The notes beneath the pieces were generated by a model. The model made no database searches. It was not told where the DNA came from and saw nothing but the letters and a program-made list of their open reading frames with translations. Shown here piece after piece: positions 62,997 through 64,000 of a stretch of 64,000 nucleotides of DNA. The number at the start of each line of letters is the position of its first letter. Position 1 is the first letter of the stretch. Position numbers and translations under genes: made by a program. Source of the DNA: an uncultured Alphaproteobacteria bacterium (lineage in GTDB: Bacteria > Pseudomonadota > Alphaproteobacteria > Rs-D84); NCBI GenBank assembly GCA_905233975.1, contig CAJOGD010000004.1, positions 186,001 to 250,000 on the forward strand. Reading direction: 5' to 3'.

Positions 62997-64000
62997 ATGG
63001 GTTTGAAAAAGTTTTTGTTGTTCGGGTTGATTGCGGCGGTGTTGCCGGCGTTGGCGGAGGAAGCGTCGGACCGCAAAACCGCAACGTCATTGAAATACGT
63101 CACGCATGAATTGGATACGCGTCAAAACAAATTTGGCGCGGAACAAAACAAGGCCATGGAATACACCGATTCGGCAGGAACGGTGCAAAAACGCACAGTC
63201 ACATCGGATTTGGGCAGCAGCACGACGGACACATCACTGCCCATGGTTGGGGGTGTGAACTCAAAGTTAAATCAAAAACAGGACGACATAGACCCGTTTA
63301 ACGACCACACCGCGGTCACATACACCGGAACGGTCGGAACAATCGGCCAGAAAGGAATTTATCAAACGACCGAATCGTATGCCGAACAATCGGATAATCT
63401 TATTGACGCAAAAACCTTTAACGCCGCATTAAAGAACGGACTTGATAACGAATTCAAATGCAGGGACTATAAACCGGATACGAATCTTTGCTGGGTTTAT
63501 TCGATACATAATAATATTGGTGATGGGTCATTGCCGCCCGAATATACACAGTTGGAATATATTGAAAGTACAGGGACGCAATGGATTGATACGGAAATTT
63601 ATCCGTCTGATAGCACAACGACGCAAGTCGATTTTCAATACACAGAACTTCGGGCGAATGACACGATTTTTGGTGCTAATACTCAGAATGCAGTTGAATA
63701 TTACGGTCTTGGGTTGGCCCATGGCACCCAATGGCGTTTGTGGTATGGCAGTGGTGGTTCTCCATGGGTTGTATTTGGTGATGCGGACACGAATAAACAC
63801 AGGGTTGTATTAACGGATAGAAAGATATATTTTGATGGTGCCACCGTTCCCAGTGCAACATCGCGTTTAACACTAACATCGCCATCATCACGACCGATTA
63901 CATTATTCGCATATAATTATCGTGATACAGCACCAGTGTCATATTTCGCAAAAGCAAAGATATTCGGTGTTGTAATCAAACAGGGCCAAGAAACCGTCCG
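62997..64000 (+). CDS. Head-conserved surface protein, member 6, 3' end outside window
   Basis: The frame is open from the ATG at 62997 to the window end (334 complete codons). It starts MGLKKFLLFGLIAAVLPALA after GGGGAGGAAA. The head follows the family (EEASDRKTATSLKYVTHEL, SLPMVGGVNSKLNQKQDDI, NLIDAKTFNAALKNGLDNE, LCWVYSIHNN). It continues into a concanavalin/LamG-like module (EYTQLEYIESTGTQWIDTE, LTDRKIYFDGATVP). The PQNQ tail would lie beyond the window. Only 35 bases separate the T-run of RNA copy d from the start codon, with no promoter between, so transcription must come through the RNA. Confidence 0.85.
   Translation, partial: MGLKKFLLFGLIAAVLPALAEEASDRKTATSLKYVTHELDTRQNKFGAEQNKAMEYTDSAGTVQKRTVTSDLGSSTTDTSLPMVGGVNSKLNQKQDDIDPFNDHTAVTYTGTVGTIGQKGIYQTTESYAEQSDNLIDAKTFNAALKNGLDNEFKCRDYKPDTNLCWVYSIHNNIGDGSLPPEYTQLEYIESTGTQWIDTEIYPSDSTTTQVDFQYTELRANDTIFGANTQNAVEYYGLGLAHGTQWRLWYGSGGSPWVVFGDADTNKHRVVLTDRKIYFDGATVPSATSRLTLTSPSSRPITLFAYNYRDTAPVSYFAKAKIFGVVIKQGQETV

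Overview
This window most likely comes from an uncultured, host-associated alphaproteobacterium with a fermentative or anaerobic lifestyle. The envelope genes are Gram-negative (lptB, lptC, a bamE-like gene, autotransporter barrels and the yfhM-pbpC pair). CarD, rpsB-tsf and recG add to the proteobacterial picture. A full-length pyruvate:ferredoxin oxidoreductase points to anaerobic pyruvate oxidation. The lineage is an inference from gene content and style, because no marker here fixes it. Protein genes prefer TTG for Leu, CGT or CGC for Arg and GCG or GCC for Ala. Most starts have a plain AAGGA-type ribosome site.

Layout. 1-7.9 kb: a 5'-truncated pth, two cysteine-rich secreted proteins on the minus strand, tRNA-Leu, and three exported proteins of which two are outer-membrane barrels. 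8-9.8 kb: structured RNA plus the first member of a head-conserved, tail-variable exported protein family. 10-18.1 kb: pbpC and yfhM. 18.2-19.9 kb: second family member. 20-26.7 kb: rpsB-tsf, an unknown gene, tyrS, an EnvC-like factor and ctpA. 26.8-29.3 kb: repeats, an RNA of a second structured family, and a frameshifted family member. 29.4-35.4 kb: a barrel protein, aroK-mscL, tRNA-His followed by tandem copies of its own 3' end, small orphan genes and a toxin-antitoxin pair. 35.5-37.1 kb: second-family RNA and another family member. 37.3-48.8 kb: recG, an M48 protease, rph, a short relative of the exported family, nifJ, two lipoproteins and carD. 48.9-50.5 kb: RNA plus family member. 50.5-62.4 kb: lptB-lptC, an OmpA-like lipoprotein, coiled-coil exported proteins, eno and a large autotransporter. 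62.4-64 kb: two RNAs of different families in divergent orientation and a family member cut by the window end.

The main discovery candidate is the dispersed system made of these exported proteins and two unrelated families of structured RNA. Six loci encode proteins with a nearly identical signal peptide and a head of about 160-170 residues. These are followed by unrelated, lectin- or tail-fibre-like C-terminal modules, and the five complete genes share a short tail ending PQNQ or PQEQ. Every one is preceded by a promoter-driven structured RNA that ends in a terminator-like hairpin. RNA family 1 has four copies and family 2 has three. Their long helices change sequence from copy to copy while keeping base pairing, so the RNA fold itself is under selection. 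In family 1 a segment just before the terminator can also pair with an internal hairpin arm, as expected of an attenuation switch. At the last locus there is no room for another promoter between terminator and start codon. Dispersed palindromic repeats crowd around the same loci.
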